Assembly (NCBI RefSeq): GCF_028765165.1
Contig: NZ_JARADB010000001.1
Coordinates: 1,116,001 to 1,180,000, forward strand
Origin: Paenibacillus sp. MAHUQ-63
GTDB taxonomy: Bacteria > Bacillota > Bacilli > Paenibacillales > NBRC-103111
Direction of reading: 5' to 3'
Length of the DNA: 64,000 nt
Shown here: one piece after another, positions 26,139-34,254 of the stretch
Numbering within the stretch: position 1 is the stretch's first letter
How the letters are laid out: every line of letters starts with the position of its first letter
Notes under the pieces: model-generated
Told to the model about the DNA's origin: nothing
Databases searched by the model: none
The model's input: the letters and a program-made list of their open reading frames with translations, nothing else
Made by a program: the position numbers and the translations under genes

Positions 26139-27948
26139 GAAACTCCTCCTCGCTTCCATAGCAGGGCAGCCACAGCTCAATACGAGCTCCGCCCTTCTCC
26201 GTATTCGTAATCTCCATCCGCTGCCGGTCCCCATAATATAGCTGCAATCGCGTAAATATATTGCGCAGCGCATAGCCGTGCTTCGAAGCAGCCGGGTGCG
26301 TCATGCTCTGCAGCAGCTTCTCCGGAACAAGCCCATGCCCGTTGTCTTCCGCCATAATATGCAGCCAATCCCCATCCAGCCGGATCGTCAGAGCAATCTC
26401 CCCGCCGGCGGTCATATCCTTGAACCCGTGCAAAATGCTGTTCTCGACAAGCGGTTGAATGATAATTTTCGGCACAAGACAAGTAAGCAGCTCTTCATCG
26501 ACCTCCATGCGGCATTCGAACAAGCGCTCATACGAGCGTTGCTGGATCGCCAAGTACTGCTGGACATAGTCCAATTCATCGGCCAGTGTGATGAGATCCC
26601 GGCCTCCGCTCAAACTTAACTGAAACATCTGAGACAATGCCAAAATCATTTCATTGACGTCCTCGTTTTCGCCCAACACCGATTTGCAATAAATCGTATT
26701 CAACGTATTATAGAAAAAATGCGGGTCCATCTGCGCCGATAACGCCTTGATTTCCGCCTTTCTTTTGTCCCGCTCCCGGTTCTTCACGTCTTCGATCAAC
26801 TGCTGAATTTCGTCCAGCATCCGGTTAAACCGGAACCCGACCTGCGACACTTCGTCTTGATAAGCACTCTCGAAGCGTACCGTCAGATCGTTATCCTCTA
26901 CCCTCTTCATCAGCTTCTGCAAACGGTAAAGCGGCTTCAGCAGCAGCTGCGTCAAATTGTTCGCAATGAACAGGGAGAGAACGATGAAGCCAAGAATCGC
27001 GTAGGTCGTCACTTTCTTAATATTGTTCAGCTTCGCGAGCAAATCGTCCTTCGCCTGGATGGACACCATCATCCAATCGTCCTTCGCCTCCAGACGCGAA
27101 TAATTCACCAGGAAATCTTTGCCGCTATCCTTATAATAAAACGACCCTTTCATCTCTCCGCTGAATTGAGCCATAAAGGCAGCATCCTGAATGAAGCTTC
27201 CTTCCTCGGGCTGATCGCCGTAGATCACAGATTCGCCTCCGGCATCAATGAACGCGTACCTTTTATTCGATTTGGACAAATTGGCCATATACAGCTCGCG
27301 CAGCGCCTCTTCCTTCACATTCACCACGACGTACACGCCGGTCGGCTCATACCCCATGAAGGAATAATCGCCTACGCCTTCAACGACGAGAGAGATGACC
27401 TTCTGATTTCCGGTAAAAAACCGATCGACATGCCCCTTGCTCCAAAAGCCCCGCTTCAACTGCTTGAAATGCTCGTACATCTCCGAGTCATAGAAGGAGT
27501 TCGCCGTATTCCTCACGTAGGAGGTCGGATAAAAATCTCCGATCGGCGTCGCGATCAAGATGCTCTCGATCATGGATTCATTGAATTTCACTTGAGAGAA
27601 CACATTCTGCAAAGCCGTCAGCGACTTGTAGTAGGTGCTCTTGTCCCGGCTCTCCACATCCTTCATCAATTGCTTGAAGGCATCGTTAAACATCAGCGCT
27701 CTGACGGCGATGCCGATATTTTTCAGCCTCTCGTTCACGATCTGCGAGGACTGATTCACCGTATCTTGACTTGATTGCAGCGTCCTCTGCCCAATCTCTT
27801 TGGAAGCGATCAAATAGGCGATGCTCCCGGTTGCCATGAGTCCCAATGTGATGAGCACAACGAACGTCAACCATATTCTTTGCTTCAGCGAGAACGAATG
27901 AAACATGCGGGACAACAACGGCCACAATGTATTCATAGGCGGTTTCAT
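26122..27948 (-). CDS. Sensor histidine kinase (YesM family), cluster 1
   Basis: A 608-residue membrane kinase. A transmembrane segment near residues 15-38 is followed by a ~250-residue extracellular sensor region, a second membrane segment near 315-330 (TTYAILGFIVLSLFIANNL) and a HAMP linker. The His_kinase domain contains MDPHFFYNTLNTIYCKSV, whose His is the phosphorylation site. The ATPase core has VENSILHGFKDM (N box) and MAEDNGHGL (G1 box). It would phosphorylate the AraC-type regulator encoded by the overlapping downstream gene. A GGAAGGG site precedes the ATG. The extracellular region presumably senses a glycan or the loaded binding protein, which is inferred from other YesMN clusters. 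Confidence 0.92.
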   Translation of the reverse strand: MKPPMNTLWPLLSRMFHSFSLKQRIWLTFVVLITLGLMATGSIAYLIASKEIGQRTLQSSQDTVNQSSQIVNERLKNIGIAVRALMFNDAFKQLMKDVESRDKSTYYKSLTALQNVFSQVKFNESMIESILIATPIGDFYPTSYVRNTANSFYDSEMYEHFKQLKRGFWSKGHVDRFFTGNQKVISLVVEGVGDYSFMGYEPTGVYVVVNVKEEALRELYMANLSKSNKRYAFIDAGGESVIYGDQPEEGSFIQDAAFMAQFSGEMKGSFYYKDSGKDFLVNYSRLEAKDDWMMVSIQAKDDLLAKLNNIKKVTTYAILGFIVLSLFIANNLTQLLLKPLYRLQKLMKRVEDNDLTVRFESAYQDEVSQVGFRFNRMLDEIQQLIEDVKNRERDKRKAEIKALSAQMDPHFFYNTLNTIYCKSVLGENEDVNEMILALSQMFQLSLSGGRDLITLADELDYVQQYLAIQQRSYERLFECRMEVDEELLTCLVPKIIIQPLVENSILHGFKDMTAGGEIALTIRLDGDWLHIMAEDNGHGLVPEKLLQSMTHPAASKHGYALRNIFTRLQLYYGDRQRMEITNTEKGGARIELWLPCYGSEEEFHEPAG

Positions 27949-27988
27949 GCACCCTTCCTGTTGCGAAAATACAGACTCTACCTATTTT

Positions 27989-27994
27989 ATTATA
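27989..27994 (-). promoter_or_regulatory. -10 element of the cluster 1 kinase/regulator promoter
   Basis: A perfect TATAAT on the minus strand lies 41 nt upstream of the sensor kinase ATG. No convincing -35 is found 16-18 nt further upstream. Confidence 0.45.
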
Positions 27995-28188
27995 GTGCAC
28001 ATGAACCTTGTTCGACATGATAGAAATTCAAGAAAGGGGGCAGCTTTTTCTATATGGGGGTAAAGCAACGTGCTGGCGTTCGGCTGGATAGCCCAGCCGG
28101 GTGCCGCTCGAAGAACTGAACTCTCTATCCGGCTGGTTAGCCTACTCGTGAAGCAGACGTTCGGCAGCTTATCTGAGACTATGGAACC

Positions 28189-28378
28189 TTAACGGGAATT
28201 CCTCCCGTTAATTTCTTTCCGCCTAAGGGGTTGGGCACAGTTAACTGGAATTCCTCCAGTTAATTTCGCCCATTTCCCCTTGGGAGCCGCGAAGTGAGCT
28301 GGATTAACAGGAGTATATCCAGCTAAAGCGACTGCAGCCAGCCAATTAGCCATAATTAACGGGAGTATTTCCAGTTAT
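28189..28378. repeat. Array of four phased 23-nt hairpin units (copy A)
   Basis: Units start at 28189, 28241, 28304 and 28356, so spacings are 52, 63 and 52 nt. Each is a 9-nt arm, 5-nt loop and 9-nt arm: TTAACGGGA/TCCCGTTAA, TTAACTGGA/TCCAGTTAA, TTAACAGGA/TCCAGCTAA and TTAACGGGA/TCCAGTTAT. The first two are perfect and share the loop ATTCC; the last two have loops GTATA and GTATT. The sequences between units (29, 40 and 29 nt) are unique. The same geometry recurs at 59082-59271. Confidence 0.9.
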
Positions 28379-28435
28379 CAGGCTGCCCTGCTGGTCTTTC
28401 CGCTCGTGGTCCACCCGTACTCCAATAGGGACACG

Positions 28436-28860
28436 TCATTTTTTGCCCCGCTTGTTGCTGTACTTTTTACTCTACATGTTGCTCTGCTTGCTACTGTACT
28501 TGTTACTCTACTTCTTCCCCCACTTATCCAGCTTGATACCATACTTTTTACTCTACCCCGTACTTGTTACCCTACCTGCTGCCATGCTTGTTACCCTGTT
28601 ACTCTACTTGTTGCCCCCTTGTTACCGTACTCGTTACCCAACCTTTTGCTCTGCTTGCTACTGTACTTATCACTCTACTTCTTTACCTCACTTGTTACTC
28701 TACTTTTTACTCTACCTATTACCCTGCTTGCTACTCTACTTGCTACCTACTTCTTACCCCACTTATGGCCTCCCTGCCATTAACCCGCCTGCCCCCTGCT
28801 TGCCGCCCTGCCAGCTACACTACTCGTTACACTGCCTCCCCCCGCCACTCCTACCACTCG
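28436..28860. repeat. Degenerate pyrimidine-rich minisatellite
   Basis: The plus strand is almost entirely C/T with regularly placed TAC, TGC and GTT, built from diverged copies of a ~14-16-nt motif such as TTGTTACTCTACTT and TTGCTACTGTACTT. It lies directly downstream of the cluster 2 terminator. No start signals support a gene. Confidence 0.75.
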
Positions 28861-28879
28861 TCCGCCGACAGACAAGCTA

Positions 28880-28909
28880 AAAAAAGCCTAAGGGAACGCC
28901 CCCTTAGGC
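28880..28909 (-). terminator. Rho-independent terminator of sugar cluster 2
   Basis: On the minus strand GCCTAAGGG/CCCTTAGGC forms a 9-bp stem with a short G/C loop, followed by TTTTTTT. It lies 9 nt after the stop of the last cluster 2 gene. Confidence 0.92.
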
Positions 28910-28917
28910 CCATTCAT

Positions 28918-30510
28918 TTATTTCCCCAGCTTATTCATGTAGTCAACATATTCCTTCTCGGCATCCGCGGTTGCCGGGTACCATTCTTTGGACAGGAAGT
29001 CTTTGAACTGCGCCTCCGTAATTTGGCCCATGATGAATTTCAGCTCCTGATCATCTTTCTTTTTCACCAAATCCGGGATCGTGCTGTTAAGGTTCAAAAT
29101 TTTCGGAGAACGAACCGCAGGCACGTTAACCACGGTCACTTGCTTCAACGCAGCATCCAGCTGCGATTTATACGTATTCAAACGTTCAGGCGTATCGGCG
29201 CCTTCAATGATCGCACCGTTGCCGTCAATGGCGTTGGCCAGCGTCATGTACGTGCTCGTGACAGCGGCAAGCTTCGTCGCTTGATCGGCGGTACGAGAGA
29301 TATTTTTGGTCGCCGGATCGTAATTGTCGAACGTCACGCCTTTCAGTCCGAGCTGGAAGAGCGCATTCGCTTCCGTCGTATTTCCCCAATCCAAGAATTT
29401 CAGCACGGCATCCGCGTTTTTGGTCGACTTCGGAATCATCCAGCCGCCCCACATCGCCGGTGATACCAAATCGGTGGCGACGCCTTTGCTGTCTTTCAGC
29501 ACCGGTTGATACGAATATTTTTTATCCGATTCTTTGTCCTTCGATAAGTTCGCCATCACCGCATACTGGTGACCATAAATGATACCGACGCGGTTCTGGT
29601 TCTGTTTCTCTTGATCCACATAAATTTTGTTAATCAAGAACTCGGGATCGATGAGTTTCTCATCGTTCAATTTCTTAATATACGTCAGGTACGGAATGTA
29701 ACCCGACATCTTCTCCCTGATTTTGTAGGTGCCGTCGGTGTCCTTGACGCCATTGATGATCGGCAGATTGAACGCGGAAGCCAGGAAGAAGGTGGAGTTC
29801 CAGACAGTGTTGCTGCCCAGCGCTGGATTGGACATGCTTAAGCAGTACGTGTCCGCTTTCCCGTTGCCGTCCGGATCGTTCGCGGTAAATGCTTTGCATA
29901 CGTTAGTAAACTCATCCAAGGTAGTCGGAGCCTTCAGGTTCAGCTTGTTCAGCCATTGCTGATTGATAATATATCCCCAATGATTGAGCACATTCGTTCT
30001 CGGAATGAGATAGGTTTTGCCGTCGTTAATCGATTTGACTGCGTCCCACATTTCTTTGGAGATATTTTTCGTTAAATTCGGATACTTGGCAATTTGGTCG
30101 TCGAGAGGTGTAAGCAAGCCGTCCTTCGCCCATTTCTCCAGGTTGGCATCGGCGCCGCCCCAGTTATAAATGAGGTCTGGTAAATCGCCCGAGGCCATCA
30201 GTACCTGAAGCTTATCGACATAGTTGTTGATAGGCGGCGCTTCTATGGACAATTTGACATTCGCCAGCTTCTCCGCTTCGGCAATAACCGGGTTGTTGTC
30301 GATGACGACTTGCGCGTTCACCCTGTTGAACATCCGGATCGTGGTAGGCGCCGCCGCTTTCGTTGCCGCCGGTGCGGCCGAGCTGCCGCCCGGAGCCGAA
30401 GTCGCTGTGCCGCTGGCCGGCTCATTGGAATTGGAGCAGGCGACGACGAGTGAAGACAGCAATCCAACACAAACCAAACTGCTTGCAATGTTTTTGACGG
30501 ACCGTTTCAA
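28918..30510 (-). CDS. Extracellular solute-binding lipoprotein (LplA type)
   Basis: A ~530-residue lipoprotein with lipobox VVAC at the end of the signal peptide (NIASSLVCVGLLSSL). Its size and motifs such as NWGGADANLEKWAKDGLLTP and WGYIINQQWLNKLN fit the long LplA-type binding proteins that accompany LplB/LplC permeases. The TTG at 30510 is proposed as start because AAAGGAG lies 9 nt upstream; the ATG at 30519 abuts that site with no spacing. It is the last gene of cluster 2, 80 nt after the LplC-type permease, and is followed by a strong terminator. A second, different binding protein heads the same cluster at 32454-34115. The ligand is probably an oligosaccharide. Confidence 0.88.
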   Translation of the reverse strand: MKRSVKNIASSLVCVGLLSSLVVACSNSNEPASGTATSAPGGSSAAPAATKAAAPTTIRMFNRVNAQVVIDNNPVIAEAEKLANVKLSIEAPPINNYVDKLQVLMASGDLPDLIYNWGGADANLEKWAKDGLLTPLDDQIAKYPNLTKNISKEMWDAVKSINDGKTYLIPRTNVLNHWGYIINQQWLNKLNLKAPTTLDEFTNVCKAFTANDPDGNGKADTYCLSMSNPALGSNTVWNSTFFLASAFNLPIINGVKDTDGTYKIREKMSGYIPYLTYIKKLNDEKLIDPEFLINKIYVDQEKQNQNRVGIIYGHQYAVMANLSKDKESDKKYSYQPVLKDSKGVATDLVSPAMWGGWMIPKSTKNADAVLKFLDWGNTTEANALFQLGLKGVTFDNYDPATKNISRTADQATKLAAVTSTYMTLANAIDGNGAIIEGADTPERLNTYKSQLDAALKQVTVVNVPAVRSPKILNLNSTIPDLVKKKDDQELKFIMGQITEAQFKDFLSKEWYPATADAEKEYVDYMNKLGK

Positions 30511-30590
30511 ATTCAACATCTCCTTTGTATGAAAGCTTGTATTAAAACTGCGGGACTGTGCAGATTTAACCGAAACCGAACCGAAACCGA

Positions 30591-31463
30591 TTACCCTTTG
30601 ATCGAGCCCACGAGAACGCCCTTCATGAAATATTTCTGCATAAACGGATACACCAGTAGGATCGGCAGCGTCGCGAAGATGATGATCGCCATCTTAATCG
30701 TGAACACCGTCACCCCGGTATTGTTCATATCCATCGCATCTTTGGCAATCCCGCCGTCGTCCACAACCATTTCTCGCAATATGAGCATAAGCGGCCACAA
30801 GCCCCGCTTGGAGGTGTAAATGATCGCCGAGAAAAATGTATTCCACTGCGTAACGGCATGGAAAATGACGAAGGTGGCAATCGCCGGCTTGGACAACGGT
30901 ACGATGATGCGGAACAGCACCTTCAGCTCATTGGCCCCATCCATGAAAGCGGACTCCTCCAAACTCGCCGGGATAGCGCTTACAAAGTTTTTCATCAAAA
31001 TCAGATTGTAAGCCCCCAGGGCACCGGGCAAAATCATAGCCCACAGCGTGTTGTATATATCCAAAGTTTTGATCAAATAAAAATTCGGAATCAACCCGCC
31101 GTTGAAAAACATCGTGAACGTGATCAGAACCATGATGACATTTCGGCCCTTGAGGTCCTTCTTCGAAAGCGGGTATGCCGATATGATTAGTAGGGTAATA
31201 TTCAGCGCTACGCCGACAATCGTGATGATGAGTGTGTTTTTGTACCCCGTCCACATCAAAGGCATCTGCAAAATCTGCTTATAGGCGGAAAGCTCGATTT
31301 GATTGGGAATGAGCTTGAGCGGGTTCTCGAGATATTCCGAATAAGGTGTGATGGAGAAGGAGGCTACATAAAAAAATGGGAATAAACAAGCCAGAGCAAA
31401 CAAGGTGACGATTATATAATTCAGAGCGTCGAAAATTTTATCGCCAAACGAACGGATAACCAC
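30591..31463 (-). CDS. Carbohydrate ABC transporter permease (LplC/YtcP type)
   Basis: A 290-residue polytopic membrane protein with about six hydrophobic segments and the EAA loop SLEESAFMDGANELKVLFRI. The N-terminal LFALACLFPFFYVASFS and the C-terminal FMQKYFMKGVLVGSIKG are typical of the YtcP/LplC branch. The GTG at 31463 has AAAGGAG 9 nt upstream; a GTG at 31472 directly touches that site and is rejected. It follows the LplB-type gene after 15 nt and pairs with it as the transport channel. Confidence 0.9.
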   Translation of the reverse strand: MVIRSFGDKIFDALNYIIVTLFALACLFPFFYVASFSITPYSEYLENPLKLIPNQIELSAYKQILQMPLMWTGYKNTLIITIVGVALNITLLIISAYPLSKKDLKGRNVIMVLITFTMFFNGGLIPNFYLIKTLDIYNTLWAMILPGALGAYNLILMKNFVSAIPASLEESAFMDGANELKVLFRIIVPLSKPAIATFVIFHAVTQWNTFFSAIIYTSKRGLWPLMLILREMVVDDGGIAKDAMDMNNTGVTVFTIKMAIIIFATLPILLVYPFMQKYFMKGVLVGSIKG

Positions 31464-31478
31464 TCGGACCACCTCCTT

Positions 31479-32408
31479 TTACCATATCCCGTCCTCCTTC
31501 ATCCATTTGGCGATCTGGTTGCTGACCAGCAGGAAGATTAAACCGATCACGGACGTGAACAGCCCCACCGTCGTCCCGAACGAGAACCTGCCGCCGAGCA
31601 AGCCCACGCGGTACACATAGGTTTCGAACACCTCGGAAACGCCCAGATTCAAAGGATTTTGGAGCACGAAGATCTGCTCGAAGCCGTTCCCCATAATGTG
31701 CCCCAGCCGCAAAATGAGCAGGATGACAATGGTCGACTTGATGCCCGGCAGCGTGACATAGCGGATTTTCTGCAGCCGGCCCGCCCCGTCAATGCTGGCA
31801 GCCTCGTACAGCTCCGTATTAATGCCGACCATCGCGGCAAGGTATAGAATGCTCTCCCAGCCGGACTCTTTCCAGATGCTGCTGAGAATAACCAACGGTC
31901 GGAAGTAGTTGGTGTCGGCGAGAAAGAAGATCGGCTCGAAGCCGAGCTGCTTGATGAATATGTTGACAATTCCCCAGGAAGGCGACAGGAAATTAACCAG
32001 AATGCCGCCAATCACGACCCAGGAGATGAAATGCGGCAAGTAAATGATCGTCTGCGTCACCCTCTGGTAGGTGCGGTTGCGCATTTCATTCAGCAGCAGA
32101 GCGAGGAGGATCGGAAACGGGAATCCGAACACAAGCCTCAGGAAGCTTAAATATAGGGAGTTCCAGAACACCGTATAGAAATCGCTTAGCCCGAACATAT
32201 ACTTGAAGTTGTCCAGGCCGACCCACGGGCTTCCCAGGATTCCTTTGGAAAAATTGAAGTCTTTAAATGCAATGATGATGCCGTACATCGGAACGTAATT
32301 GAAGATCAGGAAATAGATGACGCATGGGATCAGAAGCAGATATAGATACTTTTTCTTATTGATATAACGCAGCGTAAGTTTCATGTTTTTGGCCAATAAA
32401 GATGCCAT
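31479..32408 (-). CDS. Carbohydrate ABC transporter permease (LplB type)
   Basis: A 309-residue membrane protein. The motif YLYLLLIPCVIYFLIFNYVP, then MYGIIIAFKDF, marks LplB-type permeases, and the EAA loop is ELYEAASIDGAGRLQKIRYV. Start at the ATG 32408 with a GGCGGTGG site about 9 nt upstream; an in-frame GTG at 32420 is less well placed. It forms a heterodimer with the LplC-type permease that follows. No ATPase gene is in the cluster, so a shared MsmX-type ATPase elsewhere is expected. Confidence 0.9.
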   Translation of the reverse strand: MASLLAKNMKLTLRYINKKKYLYLLLIPCVIYFLIFNYVPMYGIIIAFKDFNFSKGILGSPWVGLDNFKYMFGLSDFYTVFWNSLYLSFLRLVFGFPFPILLALLLNEMRNRTYQRVTQTIIYLPHFISWVVIGGILVNFLSPSWGIVNIFIKQLGFEPIFFLADTNYFRPLVILSSIWKESGWESILYLAAMVGINTELYEAASIDGAGRLQKIRYVTLPGIKSTIVILLILRLGHIMGNGFEQIFVLQNPLNLGVSEVFETYVYRVGLLGGRFSFGTTVGLFTSVIGLIFLLVSNQIAKWMKEDGIW

Positions 32409-32453
32409 ACTGTGTACCACCGCCTGACTGGGATATCTAACGACTCGGCTAGC

Positions 32454-34115
32454 TTACTTGTGCTGAATCGCGCGCTGCTCCCGGAAAATGTCATAAATAT
32501 CTTTCGTTAAAATGATGCTGTCCTTGTTCTTCGCATAAAAGCTTCGATACCAGTCGTCCACCTGTTGGCCTCCGGCCTTCTCCCAGGCAGCAATCGCATC
32601 TTGTCTCGCCTGCTCCGGACTGTAGCCCGGCGTCACAATCGACTTAATCCATATATCGCCTTCGCCTACGCCGACATGCCTTGTCGTGTTCGTCATAATG
32701 GCCTGAAGCTCCTTCGGCAGCTGCGGCATTTGCTCCGAGTGGGTCGGGCCCGCAACCGGAAGGTCGAAGTTCACATAAGACGAATTCAGCTCGAACATGG
32801 TCTTCACCTGCTGCTGCAGTGGATCGTTCGGATCCAGCTTCTCCGTGCCGAAATAACATTTGCCCGCCAAGGTCGGGGAGGTCAGCATCGCAAAATCGCC
32901 GGATGCGTAATTGAACTCCCGCTGCCAGCGGCTCAAATCGGTCACTTGCGGGCATTGCCCGGGCAATGTTCGGCTGTGCACGCCTTCGAAGCCGTAATAC
33001 ATCGTTTTCATGAACGTCTCGGAGGAAGCAAAGTCAACATATTTCATGACCGCCTCCGGGTTCTTCGTTTCTGCATTCACCACGGCCGTCATTTGCACCG
33101 GATTCACGAAGATCGGGTTAAACCGGCCGACCGGCGTCTTCGGGTAGGGGATAACCGCAAGCTCTGCGCTGGGGGCGTTTTTTTTCAATTTGACGTAATA
33201 ATCATTGTAAAAGGTGACCGGAACATTAAATTGATCCATGTAGATGCCGATTTTGCCGGAGATGAAATCCTGCTTTGCCTTCGAGCCCGTTTTGTCGCTC
33301 AAATAATCCTTATCCACCGAACCAGCGCCGTACAGCTGCTTCTTAAAAGCCGTTGCCGCCGCAATATTGTCCCACCCATGGATCAGCTCGTTGTCATGCA
33401 CGATGAAGCCGGGATACGTGATGCCGAACATCTCGTCCACGCTGGCGCCGGCATTATAGGACAGAGCCATTCCATACGTGTCGTCCCGCCCGTTGCCGTC
33501 CGGGTCCTGCTCGGTGAACGCCTTCGCTACCTGAACCATCGCCTCCGTCGTGGTCGGAATGTCCAGATGCAGCTTCCGGAGCCAATCCATCCGGATAAAC
33601 AATCCGCGCTGCGGAATCGTTTCGTTGATGCGGCCGAATTGATACAGCTTGCCGTCGGCTCCCGTCCCCGCCTTCCTCAGAGCCGGATATTTCTGCAGAA
33701 GCGCCTTATACTCGGTACTGTAAGCTTCGATCATGTCATCGATCGGACGCAGCAGCTTCTGGTCGATGAGCGGATTCTTGATCTGCGGCGCATACTCCAA
33801 GATAAGATCCGGCGCCCCGCCGCCGGCGAACAAGGTGGCGAGCTTCTGCTCGGATTGCGTCCTTGGCACCGGGACGAACTTCACGTCGACAGGCCCGGCA
33901 TCGTTAATCCAGCGCGTCATGATATTATTGTCGATCGTCCCCTCGCCGGACGTAATATTACCCCGGTCGTAGATGGAGACGGTAATGTGGGGGCGTTTCC
34001 CCGCAGGCGTCTCCGGCGCTTGGCCGGGAGGCCGGCCGGAGCAGCCCGCAGCCAGGGCCAGCAGACATGCAGAGAGCGACAGTAGCAGGAATAATCGTTG
34101 CCATCGAGCTGGCAT
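32454..34115 (-). CDS. Extracellular solute-binding lipoprotein, first gene of the cluster 2 transport operon
   Basis: A 553-residue lipoprotein with lipobox LAAGC (Cys25) after a Leu-rich signal peptide. It has the long LplA-type fold: GGGAPDLILEYAPQIKNPLI near residue 95 and QRGLFIRMDWLRKLHLDIP near 165. The ATG at 34115 follows AAAGGTGG; longer in-frame starts lack a site and would bury the signal peptide. It is 45 nt upstream of the LplB-type permease. A near-consensus cre site lies ~100 nt upstream, so carbon catabolite control is likely. Its relation to the second binding protein of the cluster (28918-30510) is low outside shared family motifs, so the two may bring different ligands to one channel. 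Confidence 0.88.
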   Translation of the reverse strand: MPARWQRLFLLLSLSACLLALAAGCSGRPPGQAPETPAGKRPHITVSIYDRGNITSGEGTIDNNIMTRWINDAGPVDVKFVPVPRTQSEQKLATLFAGGGAPDLILEYAPQIKNPLIDQKLLRPIDDMIEAYSTEYKALLQKYPALRKAGTGADGKLYQFGRINETIPQRGLFIRMDWLRKLHLDIPTTTEAMVQVAKAFTEQDPDGNGRDDTYGMALSYNAGASVDEMFGITYPGFIVHDNELIHGWDNIAAATAFKKQLYGAGSVDKDYLSDKTGSKAKQDFISGKIGIYMDQFNVPVTFYNDYYVKLKKNAPSAELAVIPYPKTPVGRFNPIFVNPVQMTAVVNAETKNPEAVMKYVDFASSETFMKTMYYGFEGVHSRTLPGQCPQVTDLSRWQREFNYASGDFAMLTSPTLAGKCYFGTEKLDPNDPLQQQVKTMFELNSSYVNFDLPVAGPTHSEQMPQLPKELQAIMTNTTRHVGVGEGDIWIKSIVTPGYSPEQARQDAIAAWEKAGGQQVDDWYRSFYAKNKDSIILTKDIYDIFREQRAIQHK

Positions 34116-34209
34116 GCGGTTTCCACCTTTCTGCTCACAAGAGTACGCTATCATCTCCTTTTCGCTTCGGGCATCCTGAAGCACCTTATGCTCTTATTGT
34201 AAGGAGTGG

Positions 34210-34223
34210 AGAAAGCGCTAACA
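34210..34223. promoter_or_regulatory. CcpA cre-like site upstream of the cluster 2 transport operon
   Basis: AGAAAGCGCTAACA matches the cre consensus TGWAANCGNTNWCA at all positions except the first. It lies between the response regulator stop and the lipoprotein start, about 95 nt before the latter. Confidence 0.65.
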
Positions 34224-34254
34224 TTCACAATTTATGGGGAAACAGAGATTATTT

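Larger units (their letters stand above)
27949..28885. other. Gene-free region between the two sugar clusters
   Basis: About 940 nt with no credible gene. From left to right it holds the kinase promoter, an unremarkable G/C-rich stretch with a GGCTGG..CCAGCC inverted repeat near 28084-28098, four phased hairpin units (28189-28378), and a pyrimidine-rich degenerate repeat tract (28436-28860) that runs into the terminator of cluster 2. Plus-strand open frames over the tract encode only Leu/Thr/Tyr-rich low-complexity peptides. Confidence 0.8.

Noticed and set aside
24777..26210. A 477-codon plus-strand frame
   Set aside because: Antisense shadow of the AraC-type response regulator.
28189..28378. 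CRISPR array reading of the hairpin units
   Set aside because: Units are only 23 nt, diverge from one another, number four, and show alternating rather than uniform spacing; no cas genes are nearby.
28406..29463. Plus-strand frames encoding Leu/Thr/Tyr- or Cys-rich peptides, seemingly membrane proteins
   Set aside because: Translation of the pyrimidine-rich minisatellite; three frames are open at once and none has a ribosome site.
32565..34085. A 506-codon plus-strand frame
   Set aside because: Antisense shadow of the lipoprotein gene 32454-34115, which has lipobox, ribosome site and operon context.
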